From an uncultured Oscillospiraceae bacterium (lineage in GTDB: Bacteria; Bacillota; Clostridia; Oscillospirales; Oscillospiraceae), in assembly GCA_900758315.1 (NCBI GenBank), contig CAAERF010000250.1, forward strand, positions 1 to 8,936: a DNA stretch of 8,936 nt, given 5' to 3'. Below, piece by piece: positions 1-6,791 of the stretch (the first letter of the stretch is position 1; each line of letters opens with the position of its first letter). A program made the position numbers and the translations under genes. The notes beneath the pieces are model-generated. The model searched no databases and had not been told where the DNA came from. It worked only from the letters and a program-made list of their open reading frames with translations.

Positions 1-549
1 CAACTGATCGTGGGCGGTGCAGTTCAACTGGGATATGCTCATTTTAATCTGAACCTTGTAGATGGAAATGATGCTGCCATCTCGGACTTGTTCTCCCAGA
101 AAGACCGTCTGTGGGATGGCTTCTGTATGAAATTCCTGCAGGGTCTGTACATCGCTCTCTGGTCGCTGCTGTTGGTGATTCCGGGAATCGTGAAAACATA
201 TAGCTATGCGATGACACCTTACATCATGTCCGAGCATCCTTCGCTGACTGCAAATGAAGCAATCACAGAATCCCGGCGGATCATGGATGGCAACAAATGG
301 CGGCTGTTCTGTCTGGATTTCAGCTTCATTGGCTGGGAACTGCTCTGTTCGTTGCCACTGTATGCCGGGGGTTTTCTGGTTCTCAAATATTTCACCGGTT
401 CAGAGGCTATGGCGATTTCTCTTGTTCTTCTGCTGACAATTCCATTGAGCATTGGCTTCTTTTTTGTACGCCCCTATGAGGAAGCTGCATGGGCCACTTT
501 CTACCGCGATATTACCGCAGCACCTACCGAACCGGATGAAGCATACTGA
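1..549 (+). CDS. DUF975 family integral membrane protein, C-terminal part
   Basis: The reading frame is open to the left edge of the window, so the start lies outside; 182 residues are visible before TGA at 547-549. The family is recognised from conserved stretches: a YSYAMTPYIMSEHP segment, then NEAITESRRIMDGNKWRLFCLD and FSFIGWELL, and a final PYEEAAWATFYRDI block near the C-terminus. Three hydrophobic segments are visible, at about residues 44-65, 107-130 and 137-158 of the visible part. This family is made of multi-pass membrane proteins of unknown function that are common in Clostridia and Bacilli. The protein ends in a short acidic tail. A small membrane protein follows 49 bp downstream on the same strand and may be cotranscribed. 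The family call is firm; no function can be given. Confidence 0.85.
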   Translation, partial: QLIVGGAVQLGYAHFNLNLVDGNDAAISDLFSQKDRLWDGFCMKFLQGLYIALWSLLLVIPGIVKTYSYAMTPYIMSEHPSLTANEAITESRRIMDGNKWRLFCLDFSFIGWELLCSLPLYAGGFLVLKYFTGSEAMAISLVLLLTIPLSIGFFFVRPYEEAAWATFYRDITAAPTEPDEAY

Positions 550-598
550 CTTTTATACTATTTCTCAGATGTGACCGGATTTTCGAGGTGATCTGCGT

Positions 599-757
599 AT
601 GGAGAAGAAACCTGACCGTTCCGAAATAATTACAATGACCCTCTTGTTTGCTTTAACGCTGGTGCTTACGGTATTAAAAGTGACGAGAGTGCTTTCATTG
701 CCTTGGTTGTGGGTACTGGGTCCGCTTTGGCTTGGTACATATCGATACCGCGACTAG
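599..757 (+). CDS. Small membrane protein, 52 residues
   Basis: ATG at 599-601 is preceded by GAGGTG (585-590) at 8 nt spacing, and the frame ends at TAG 755-757. The product has a charged N-terminus (MEKKPDRSE), one hydrophobic segment at residues 10-24, a short KVTR turn, and a second hydrophobic stretch with the pattern LSLPWLWVLGPLWLG, ending in YRYRD. This Trp/Pro pattern resembles very short two-helix proteins found in phages and Firmicutes and annotated as 'transmembrane Fragile-X-F protein', which carry a similar SWWWVLxPLW motif. That resemblance is from memory. Function is unknown. The ribosome binding site, composition and position make a real gene likely; it may share a transcript with the DUF975 gene. 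Confidence 0.6.
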   Translation: MEKKPDRSEIITMTLLFALTLVLTVLKVTRVLSLPWLWVLGPLWLGTYRYRD

Positions 758-981
758 GGCTGCTTGCGCTGGGAGAACCTCAAACTCTGTAATCATCGTG
801 CTTCCGTGATGGCTGCGCACTCCTATGGCGCATCCCAAAAGCGTTTTGCAAAAAACGCGTAGCCTGCATCCATCGGATGTAGTTCAAGGGTTTGGGATTT
901 CCCAACAAGCATTTTGCAACGCAAAAATGGTCTTTGTATATACGAAGACACTGCTTGCTACGGCTATGAACGCCTTTTGAA
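758..981. other. Gene-poor intergenic region rich in inverted repeats
   Basis: No convincing gene is visible in these 224 bases. Frames crossing the region on either strand lack a good ribosome binding site and family resemblance. It contains several inverted repeats: an 8-bp pair ATCCCAAA (832-839) with TTTGGGAT (891-898) that encloses a GCGTTTT/AAAACGC hairpin (841-858) and a CTGCATCC/GGATGTAG hairpin with one G-T pair (864-882). A further TTTTGC/GCAAAA hairpin lies at 912-926. As RNA this would give a three-way junction followed by a hairpin. It could be a dispersed repeat, a remnant or a structured RNA. No U-tract follows it, so it is not a standard terminator. Confidence 0.4.
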
Positions 982-1010
982 TTGCAAAATGATTTTTCAG
1001 TTGCTATACT
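982..1010 (+). promoter_or_regulatory. Sigma-A type promoter of the esterase gene
   Basis: TTGCAA (982-987) and TATACT (1005-1010) are separated by exactly 17 bp, and a TG at 1002-1003 gives an extended -10. Transcription would begin near 1017, leaving a leader of about 28 nt before the GTG start at 1045. This placement argues that the upstream in-frame TTG at 982 is part of the -35 box, not a start codon. Confidence 0.75.
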
Positions 1011-1030
1011 GGGCTTATCAAAGTTTTTTC

Positions 1031-1037
1031 GGGAGGA
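1031..1037 (+). promoter_or_regulatory. Ribosome binding site fixing the esterase start
   Basis: GGGAGGA ends 7 nt before the GTG at 1045-1047. It is the only strong Shine-Dalgarno match near the 5' end of this frame and therefore selects GTG 1045 over the earlier in-frame TTG. Confidence 0.75.
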
Positions 1038-1044
1038 CGTCGCA

Positions 1045-1728
1045 GTGACCGCACAGACAATGCAAATCGGGAGCAGACCTTGCCGCATTTACGGCGAAGC
1101 CCATGCGGAATACCTGCTGCTCCAAATGACCGGCGAACATGAGTTGCAGAGCATGGAAAGCGAGGTTGCCGCTATTGCACAGAGTGCGCACCACTTTTTG
1201 TTTGCAGCCATTCCGGTGGAAAACTGGAACGATGCACTTTCTCCATGGGAAGCCCCTGCTGTGTGGGGAAAGCAGGGTTTCGGCGGCAATGCTGGGGACA
1301 CCCTGCGCTTTCTGACGGAACAGGTCATTCCCACACTGGAGCAGCGGTATCCTCTCCCGAAAAACATCAAAATCATTCTGGGTGGCTACTCACTGGCCGG
1401 ACTGTTTGCTTTGTGGGCATCCACCCAGACTGATCTGTTTTATGGCATCGCCGCCGCCTCCCCCTCGGTGTGGTTTCCGGACTGGATGGAGTTTGAACAG
1501 CAGCGCCCGATACAGACGCAGCACGTTTATCTGAGCCTTGGTGACAAGGAAGAGCGCACGAAAAACACCGTCATGGCTGCGGTGGGCGATGGTATCCGCG
1601 CCCTGCACAGCTGGCTTACAGCGCGTAGCACAGACTGCACCCTTGAATGGAACAGCGGCGGTCATTTCAAAGACGCCGACCTGCGCACGGCGAAAGCATT
1701 TCGCTGGGCGATGGAGGAACACACATGA
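1045..1728 (+). CDS. Alpha/beta hydrolase, putative esterase
   Basis: A 227-residue cytoplasmic protein with no signal peptide or membrane segment. The nucleophile elbow is GGYSLAG, with the catalytic Ser at residue 116. A likely acid is Asp167 in YLSLGDKEE, and the likely His is His207 in NSGGHFKD, in the usual Ser-Asp-His order. The layout (SLAG elbow, AASPSVWFPDW, SLGDKEERTKN, GGHF) fits the esterase D/enterochelin esterase-like family (Pfam Esterase type), which hydrolyses esters of small molecules. The substrate cannot be read from the sequence. The start is set by a promoter at 982-1010 and a GGGAGGA site; GTG is used. The stop overlaps the ATG of the next, broken gene (ATGA at 1725-1728), a sign of translational coupling. 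Family call is good; specificity is unknown. Confidence 0.85.
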   Translation: MTAQTMQIGSRPCRIYGEAHAEYLLLQMTGEHELQSMESEVAAIAQSAHHFLFAAIPVENWNDALSPWEAPAVWGKQGFGGNAGDTLRFLTEQVIPTLEQRYPLPKNIKIILGGYSLAGLFALWASTQTDLFYGIAAASPSVWFPDWMEFEQQRPIQTQHVYLSLGDKEERTKNTVMAAVGDGIRALHSWLTARSTDCTLEWNSGGHFKDADLRTAKAFRWAMEEHT

Positions 1729-1882
1729 CCATTTTGATTGATGCAGACGGCTGCCCGGTGGTGGACCTGACATTGCAGATCGCAAAGCGGTTCAGCGTTC
1801 CTGTTATCCTGATCCTGTGGGTCATCAAAATGTTCTAAACCGTACAGGATCGGCACGGTTTTTCGGGACTGCAAAGGTCTAA
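1725..1882 (+). pseudogene. DUF188 (YaiI/YqxD family) gene remnant, frameshifted and truncated
   Basis: The ATG at 1725 has GGAGGA (1713-1718) at 6 nt spacing and opens with MTILIDADGCPVVDLTLQIA, the typical start of the DUF188 family, whose members are about 150 residues and may be PIN-like nucleases. After about 30 residues the frame runs into LWVIKMF and TAA at 1836-1838. Another frame beginning at CAT 1823 gives HQNVLNRTGSA, which fits the family's next segment (a D-T-S/A-H then R-x-G pattern), and then runs through unrelated residues to TAA at 1880-1882. So there seems to be a frameshift or small deletion at about 1812-1823 and a larger loss after about 1857. The last two-thirds of the gene are absent. 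It could still be translated as a 37-residue peptide coupled to the esterase, but a function is unlikely. The second-frame match is from memory of the family. Confidence 0.7.
1837..1863 (+). terminator. Weak terminator-like hairpin within the DUF188 remnant
   Basis: AAACCGT (1837-1843) pairs with ACGGTTT (1855-1861) around an 11-nt loop and is followed by two more T before a C. The stem is short and the T-run poor, so termination would be inefficient. A competing 8-bp pairing, GATCCTGT (1811-1818) with ACAGGATC (1844-1851), uses the loop. Confidence 0.3.
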
Positions 1883-1907
1883 AGTCCCCAAGCGTCCAAC
1901 TTACAAC

Positions 1908-1954
1908 AAAAATGAGACAGGCGACCCACCTTTCGGGAAGCCTGTCTCATTTTT
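1908..1954. terminator. Bidirectional intrinsic terminator between convergent units
   Basis: AAAAATGAGACAGGC (1908-1922) pairs perfectly over 15 bp with GCCTGTCTCATTTTT (1940-1954). The 17-nt loop can add a CCC/GGG inner stem. It ends in T-runs on both strands. It lies between the plus-strand esterase unit and the minus-strand permease gene, which converge here, and would terminate both. Confidence 0.9.
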
Positions 1955-2030
1955 CCGTTGGGGGCTATTTGCATTGCTGAGCAACAGCCCGGTTTGGAAA
2001 CTCAGTGATCGAAGGAGAACGGGGGATTAC

Positions 2031-3686
2031 TTAAAGGCTGATATCCTTTCCGCCATTGAGCTTGCTGAAAGCCAGCAGAGAAATGACGGTCAAGATGGTC
2101 ATAATGGTGGACAATGCGGCTGCAGTGCCGTAGTTGCCGCGGATGACCTCGGTATAGATTGCTACCGTCAGGGTCTTGGTCTTGCCGGTATACAGGATGA
2201 TGGCGGTGGACAGTTCACTGATCATGGTGACCCAGCTCAGGATAGCACCAGAGATGATGCCGGAAGCCATCATGGGAACCGTGATGCGGAAGAATGCCTT
2301 CATCTTGGAAGCGCCCAGCGAGATAGCAGCTTCCTCAATGCTCATGGGGATCTGCTGCAGGATAGCCACCGACGAGCGGATGGTATAGGGCAGACGCCGG
2401 ATGATGAGTGCCACTACCATGATGAGCATGGTGCCGCTGATGAGGAGCGGGGGCTTATTGAAGCCGATGAGCAGCGCAATGCCAAGGACCGTGCCGGGCA
2501 CGATGTAGGGAATCATCGAGAGGATGTCCACCACATTGGTCAGGGCATTGCGGCGGCGCACCACCAGATAAGCGATGAGAACAGCCAGCAGCACGATGAC
2601 GACCAGTGCCAGCAGGGGGATGATGATGGTATTCTGAATGCTGCGGCCCAGCTTGCCGATGGCGGTCTGGTAGCTCTGCAGCGAGTAGCCGTCCACAAAG
2701 ATCTTACCCTGCGTGTTCTTGAACGAGGTGTAGATGACGTAGGCCTGCGGCATGATGGCGATGCCCACTACAAGGTAGACGACCAGATGCACCAGAGCGT
2801 TGATGCCCTTGCGGGCCTCCCGCTCCTCCACGGGGTGCATACTGTTCAGAGCGAAGGCGTTCTTGTTGGAAACGTACTTCTGGACGAGGAACACCAGCGT
2901 GGTGATGACGATAGCGATGACGGCGATAGCGGCTGCAAAGCCGTCGCTGCCGCCCACCTCGTTGATGAACTCGGTGTAAAGGACAACAGGGAAGGTACGG
3001 TAGCCCTCACCGATCAGCATCGGGGTGCCGAAGTCTGCAAAGGATCGCATGAACACCAGCAGAGCCGCAGCCAGCAGGGTGGGCATGATCAGGGGCACGA
3101 CCACTTTGAAGAAGCAGACAATGCCAGAGCATCCGAGGTTCTCAGCCGCCTCGATGAGGGAGTTGTCGATGTTCTTCAGTGCACCCTTGGCGTAGAGGAA
3201 CACCAGCGGGAACAGCTGGAGCGTCATGACCAGCACGATGCCGCCGAAGCCGTAGATGTCCGGGATGGCGATGCCGAGGTTTTTGAAGAATGTGGTAATG
3301 ATACCGCTGCGACCCAGCAGCAGAATCCATGAGTAGGCACCGATGAAGGGAGCCGACATAGATGCCACCACAATGAGGATATTCAGCACCGACTTGCCCT
3401 TGATCTTAAAAATCGTGAACAGGTATGCCAGTGGGGTGCCAATGGCGATGGAGAGCACCGTCGCTGTGATGGACACCTTGAAGCTGTTGATCAGGGTATC
3501 GAAATAGTAGCTCTTGGAAAAGAACTTCGTGAAATAAGCCAGCGTGAAGCTGCCGGTGTCGGGGTCCAGCACAGACTGGCGGATCAGGTATGCCATCGGG
3601 TAAAGCAGGAACAGTGCATAGAGTGCGATGGTCCCCAGCGTAATGGCTCCCCAGACATCAAGACGGAACTTATTATTGTTTTTCAT
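2031..3686 (-). CDS. ABC importer permease, double-length with two EAA loops
   Basis: A 551-residue membrane protein forming the whole channel of an importer, because two permease domains are fused in one chain. Each half carries the cytoplasmic EAA loop that docks on the ATPase: residues about 179-199 (EAAENLGCSGIV then VVVPLIMP) and 451-472 (EEAAISLGASKMK then ITVPMM). Hydrophobic segments are spread along both halves, with a charged linker at about 280-296 (HPVEEREARKG). The length and duplication match the FbpB/AfuB/PhnU-V-like group for ferric iron, phosphonates or sugar phosphates, rather than single-domain sugar permeases. The ATG overlaps the ATPase gene by 14 bp and has AGGAG at 3695-3699 with 8 nt spacing, pointing to coupled translation. 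It is the last gene of the unit, with a terminator at 1908-1954 after it. Confidence 0.9.
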   Translation of the reverse strand: MKNNNKFRLDVWGAITLGTIALYALFLLYPMAYLIRQSVLDPDTGSFTLAYFTKFFSKSYYFDTLINSFKVSITATVLSIAIGTPLAYLFTIFKIKGKSVLNILIVVASMSAPFIGAYSWILLLGRSGIITTFFKNLGIAIPDIYGFGGIVLVMTLQLFPLVFLYAKGALKNIDNSLIEAAENLGCSGIVCFFKVVVPLIMPTLLAAALLVFMRSFADFGTPMLIGEGYRTFPVVLYTEFINEVGGSDGFAAAIAVIAIVITTLVFLVQKYVSNKNAFALNSMHPVEEREARKGINALVHLVVYLVVGIAIMPQAYVIYTSFKNTQGKIFVDGYSLQSYQTAIGKLGRSIQNTIIIPLLALVVIVLLAVLIAYLVVRRRNALTNVVDILSMIPYIVPGTVLGIALLIGFNKPPLLISGTMLIMVVALIIRRLPYTIRSSVAILQQIPMSIEEAAISLGASKMKAFFRITVPMMASGIISGAILSWVTMISELSTAIILYTGKTKTLTVAIYTEVIRGNYGTAAALSTIMTILTVISLLAFSKLNGGKDISL

Positions 3687-4761
3687 AAGCGTCGCTCCTG
3701 ATGAGATTGGTATCGCCGTCCTTGGTAAAGACGTTGATCTTCTCTTTCTTGACCTTCAGCAGCACCTTCTCGCCCTTCTTGAGGCCCTCGCCGATGGAGG
3801 ACTCCTCCACGATCTCCACCGAGTCACCCTGATCGGTGTCGATGGTGTAGTGGGTGTTGAGGCCGAGGTAGGTGCACTCCTGCACGGTGCCGTGGATGCC
3901 CTCGGCGCCATCCTTGCAGATGATAAACTCCTCCGGGCGGATGGAACAGCGCACATCCTGCTCGGCAGCCTTGTCCAGAGCGTCGATGTGCTCATGGTAG
4001 CCATCGGCAAAGGTGATGATGCCGTCCTTGACGTGGGCATTCACGATGTTGGTGCGACCGATAAAGGTGGCAACGAAGACATTCTTCGGGCGCTGGTAGA
4101 TGTCGCGGGGAGTGCCAACGTGCTGGATGACGCCGTCCTTCATAACGGCGATACGGTCGCTGATGGCCATTGCCTCTTCCTGATCGTGGGTGACATACAC
4201 GGTGGTGATGCCAACGCTCTTCTGGGTGTGGCGGATGACGCTGCGCATCTCGACACGGAGCTTTGCGTCCAGATTGGAAAGCGGCTCGTCCATCAGCAGC
4301 ACATCCGGCGAGATAACCAGTGCGCGAGCCAGTGCGATACGCTGCTGCTGACCGCCGGAAAGCTGGTTGGGCATCCGGTCGGCATACTGCATGATCTGCA
4401 TCAGGTTCAGAAACTCATCCGTCCGCTTCTTGATCTCGGCCTTGTCCACCTTGCGGTTTTTCAGACCGAATGCCACATTGTCCCGGACGGAGAGGTTCGG
4501 GAAGATGGCATAGTTCTGGAACACCATGCCGATGTTGCGCTTGCTGGGGTCCATATCGTTGATGCGCTTCTCGTTGAAGAAGATGTCGCCGCCCTCAATG
4601 GAGTTGAAGCCTGCGATCATACGGAGAAGAGTGGTCTTGCCGCAGCCGGAGGGACCCAGAAGGGTGAACAGCTCACCATCTCCGATCTCCAGATTCAGGT
4701 CCGGGATGACCGTATTATTCCCGTAGCGCTTTACTGCGTCTTTGACTGATATTCTGCTCAT
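3673..4761 (-). CDS. ABC importer ATP-binding protein
   Basis: A 362-residue ATPase that powers the adjacent permease. Motifs in order: Walker A GPSGCGKT at 36-43, Q-loop Gln82 in MVFQNYAIFPNL, signature LSGGQ at 134-138, Walker B VLLMDEP at 154-160, D-loop SNLDAKLR, and switch His192 in VTHDQEEA. The C-terminal region from about 240 to 345, including RCSIRPEEFI, is a TOBE-like regulatory domain as in the PotA/FbpC/PhnT group. All catalytic residues are present. The ATG is preceded by AGGAGG (4767-4772) with 5 nt spacing. The gene starts 24 bp after the binding-protein gene and overlaps the permease start by 14 bp, so the three form one unit. The motifs do not identify the substrate. Confidence 0.93.
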   Translation of the reverse strand: MSRISVKDAVKRYGNNTVIPDLNLEIGDGELFTLLGPSGCGKTTLLRMIAGFNSIEGGDIFFNEKRINDMDPSKRNIGMVFQNYAIFPNLSVRDNVAFGLKNRKVDKAEIKKRTDEFLNLMQIMQYADRMPNQLSGGQQQRIALARALVISPDVLLMDEPLSNLDAKLRVEMRSVIRHTQKSVGITTVYVTHDQEEAMAISDRIAVMKDGVIQHVGTPRDIYQRPKNVFVATFIGRTNIVNAHVKDGIITFADGYHEHIDALDKAAEQDVRCSIRPEEFIICKDGAEGIHGTVQECTYLGLNTHYTIDTDQGDSVEIVEESSIGEGLKKGEKVLLKVKKEKINVFTKDGDTNLIRSDAYEKQ

Positions 4762-4785
4762 ACTAGCCTCCTGCTGCCCTTTGAA

Positions 4786-5874
4786 TTACTTGCTCTGCAG
4801 ATCGGTGAAGATCTCAGTGTACTTGTCCACCAGCTCCGACTTGTGGGCGCTAACGTAGGGAATGTCCTCCTCGATGACATTGATGTCTGCCATCGGGGTC
4901 ATGGCATCGTTGGTGGCAGCGTCCTTCATAACAGGACGGTTGGTCAGGGTGCTGCCCCAGATGTTCTGGACTTCCTCACTCAGGATGAAGTCAATGAACA
5001 GCTTGGCATTGTCCATGTTCTTTGCGCCCTTGATGATGGTGGCAGAAGCAGGAAGGAAGACAGTACCTTCCTTCATGTAAACGATCTTGACAGGTGCGCC
5101 GTCCAGAACCAGCTGAGCACAGGGATCCTCATAGGACAGACCCACCACATACTCGCCATCGGCAACTCCCTTGTAAACGCCGCTGGAGCTTTCGCAGATC
5201 TTGCCGTCCACATTCTCAAACAGGTCGTGGACGTACTGCCATGCCTTATCGTCCTCGTAGCCGCCCATTGCAAGCAGCATATTGGTCAGGTGAGCGAAAG
5301 CGGAAGAGGAGTTGGCGGGGTCGGCAGTGGCGATTTTACCCTTCAGGGCCGGGTTCAGCAGATCTTCGTAGCCCTCGATCTTGATGTCACCGATGAGGTC
5401 GGTGTTGACGATGAGGACGCTGCCGTCCAGCACGTTGCCGGTGATGAAGCCGCACTTGTTCTTGTAGGCGTCGATGACGTTTGCATCGTTGGCGGAAACA
5501 TACGGCTCCCACAGGTCCTCGTTGGTGTACATCAGCGACCAGGAGCCGCCGAACAGGACATCTGCGTAGGGATCGTTCTTTTCGGACTGGATACGCTTGA
5601 CCAGTTCGCCGGTGCCGGCCTGAATCAGCTCGACGTTGACGCCGTATTTCTCCTCAAACAGAGGAATGGTGGCGTTCAGCAGACCCTCAGAGTTGGGCGA
5701 GTAGATCACGAGGTCGCCGCCGCCCTGTGCAGCAGTACCAGAAGCGGCAGTGGAAGCAGCGGTAGAACCGGCAGAAGAGGTGCTGGCGGAGGAGCCGCCG
5801 CAAGCGCTCAGAGCAGCAGAAGCTGCGATAACACCGGTAGCCATCAGGAACGAACGACGAGAAATCTTTTTCAT
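4786..5874 (-). CDS. Lipoprotein solute-binding protein of the ABC importer
   Basis: A 362-residue extracellular binding protein. The N-terminus is a lipoprotein signal peptide with a twin-arginine-like SRRSFLM at residues 5-11, a hydrophobic core, and lipobox LSAC with Cys25 as lipid anchor. A Ser/Thr/Ala/Gly linker runs to about residue 50. The mature domain starts at DLVIYSPNSEG and has AGTGELVKRI, ADVLFGGSWS and a C-terminal NAKLFIDFILSEEVQ, typical of the cluster that includes FbpA, AfuA and PhnS. No adjacent tyrosine pair is present and the first-strand motif lacks the His of classical FbpA, so ferric iron is doubtful. An in-frame ATG five codons upstream (5887-5889) lies inside the GGAGGT site and is not the start. 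The gene begins the transport unit and follows the two-component genes. Confidence 0.9.
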   Translation of the reverse strand: MKKISRRSFLMATGVIAASAALSACGGSSASTSSAGSTAASTAASGTAAQGGGDLVIYSPNSEGLLNATIPLFEEKYGVNVELIQAGTGELVKRIQSEKNDPYADVLFGGSWSLMYTNEDLWEPYVSANDANVIDAYKNKCGFITGNVLDGSVLIVNTDLIGDIKIEGYEDLLNPALKGKIATADPANSSSAFAHLTNMLLAMGGYEDDKAWQYVHDLFENVDGKICESSSGVYKGVADGEYVVGLSYEDPCAQLVLDGAPVKIVYMKEGTVFLPASATIIKGAKNMDNAKLFIDFILSEEVQNIWGSTLTNRPVMKDAATNDAMTPMADINVIEEDIPYVSAHKSELVDKYTEIFTDLQSK

Positions 5875-5881
5875 AGTAAAA

Positions 5882-5887
5882 ACCTCC
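5882..5887 (-). promoter_or_regulatory. Ribosome binding site of the solute-binding protein
   Basis: GGAGGT on the minus strand with 7 nt to the ATG at 5872-5874. It decides the start: the alternative upstream ATG at 5887-5889 overlaps this site and has no site of its own. Confidence 0.85.
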
Positions 5888-5924
5888 ATTTTTTACCTGA
5901 AACCTTTCGATAGTCCCATTTTAA

Positions 5925-5935
5925 TGCTTATAGCA
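5925..5935 (-). promoter_or_regulatory. Candidate promoter (extended -10) and dyad of the transport unit
   Basis: On the minus strand TGC directly precedes TATAAG (5927-5932), an extended -10. No good -35 lies 16-18 bp upstream, as expected for an activator-dependent promoter. The same bases form the dyad TGCT-TAT-AGCA (5925-5935). A related 12-base pair of direct repeats (9 of 12 identical) is found at 5953-5964 and 5928-5939, 25 bp apart. The region lies between the terminator at 5968-6002 and the binding-protein gene, so the unit needs a promoter here. The exact site is uncertain. Confidence 0.4.
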
Positions 5936-5967
5936 CAAAAATAATACTCAAATTGCAGAACAAATGG

Positions 5968-6002
5968 AAAAAATACCGAACAGCGGCTGTTCGGTATTTT
6001 TT
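5968..6002. terminator. Intrinsic terminator after the response regulator gene
   Basis: AAAAAATACCGAACAG (5968-5983) pairs perfectly with CTGTTCGGTATTTTTT (5987-6002), a 16-bp stem with a CGG loop and T-runs on both strands. It begins 9 bp after the response regulator stop. It separates the two-component transcript from the transporter genes and could also act on plus-strand transcription. Confidence 0.92.
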
Positions 6003-6011
6003 CATAGACAC

Positions 6012-6788
6012 TTATTTCAAGGTGCTCTGGTACTCCCGCACCGAGCAGCCTATGTATTTTTTGAAAACGTGGTTAAAATATTTGTACTCACCAATGCCGC
6101 ACTCCCAGCCGATTTGGGAGATGGGCAGTTTTCCTTGCCGGATGAGTTCCAGAGCGTTCTGAATACGGCAGCGGTTGAGGTAGTCAATAACCGTTGTGCC
6201 AAGCTCTTTTTGAAACTTCTGGTTGATGTACCGTTCCGAGTAGTGGAACTGTTCCTGAAGGTCAGCAAGTGTTATCTTGCTCTGGTAATTCTCTTTCAGA
6301 TAGGCTACGATGCGTAGCACCAGCGGGTCAGTGACCTTATCTTCGCTTAATGGTGGCAGAGCTGTCCGGCTGCGGACGGCCTCTGCCTCGTCCTCCCGCT
6401 GTTGGAGGTACTGGTTATCCCCCGCAAGGCGGACAGCCTTCTCCAGCGCAGTACGCATCTCGTCCATGTCGAGGGGTTTGAGCACATAATCCGATACGCC
6501 GTTCCGAATGGCCTGCTGGGCGTACTCGAACTCCGAGTAGCCTGTCAGGATGATGGCAATATAGTTGAATTTCTCCCGGGTGTCGGCGATCATCTCAAGA
6601 CCGCTTTTTACCGGCATGGTAATGTCGGTAATGACAATGTCAGGCTGCAGCTCAGCGATCTTTTCTTCACCTACTGCCCCATTCTCTGCCTCGCCCACCA
6701 CCGAGCAGCCGCACTCCTCCCACGGTACCGAGTAACGAATGCCCTTGCGGATGATCTCTTCATCTTCTACCAGTAGAACGCGATACAT
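6012..6788 (-). CDS. YesN-type response regulator, receiver plus AraC-family DNA-binding domain
   Basis: A 258-residue cytoplasmic regulator. The receiver domain fills residues 1 to about 120: acidic pocket Glu8-Asp9, phosphoacceptor Asp55 in IVITDITMP, switch Thr82 in ILTGYSEFEYA, and Lys104 in YVLKPLD. After a polar linker (about 122-155) comes an AraC-type double helix-turn-helix, residues about 158-257, with ITLADLQEQFHYSERYINQKFQ split over the first motif and ISQIGWECGIGEYKYFNHVFKK over the second. These proteins are usually transcriptional activators of nearby transport genes. The ATG lies 3 bp after the kinase stop and has GGAGG at 6799-6803 with 10 nt spacing, inside the end of the kinase gene, so the pair is coupled. 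The likely target is the transporter promoter at about 5925-5965; that is inference. Confidence 0.93.
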   Translation of the reverse strand: MYRVLLVEDEEIIRKGIRYSVPWEECGCSVVGEAENGAVGEEKIAELQPDIVITDITMPVKSGLEMIADTREKFNYIAIILTGYSEFEYAQQAIRNGVSDYVLKPLDMDEMRTALEKAVRLAGDNQYLQQREDEAEAVRSRTALPPLSEDKVTDPLVLRIVAYLKENYQSKITLADLQEQFHYSERYINQKFQKELGTTVIDYLNRCRIQNALELIRQGKLPISQIGWECGIGEYKYFNHVFKKYIGCSVREYQSTLK

Positions 6789-6791
6789 GGT

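Noticed and set aside
982..1044. A 21-residue N-terminal extension of the esterase from TTG 982
   Set aside because: The TTG is part of the -35 box and has no ribosome binding site; GTG 1045 has a strong one.
780..1088. Minus-strand open frame of 102 codons over the intergenic region
   Set aside because: It lacks a ribosome binding site and overlaps the esterase promoter and start. Its composition does not look like a folded protein. It may only reflect a repeated DNA element.
1974..3332. Long plus-strand open frame of 452 codons opposite the permease
   Set aside because: Its translation is a low-complexity mix rich in Asp, His, Gln and Gly, the expected mirror of hydrophobic codons. The permease on the other strand has clear motifs, and this frame crosses no ribosome binding site.
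3628..4749. Long plus-strand open frame of 373 codons opposite the ATPase
   Set aside because: It is the antisense of an ATPase with all catalytic motifs, has mirror-like composition and no family resemblance.
4843..5913. Long plus-strand open frame of 356 codons opposite the binding protein
   Set aside because: It is the antisense of the lipoprotein gene; the Gly/Ser-rich end mirrors the Ala/Ser linker.
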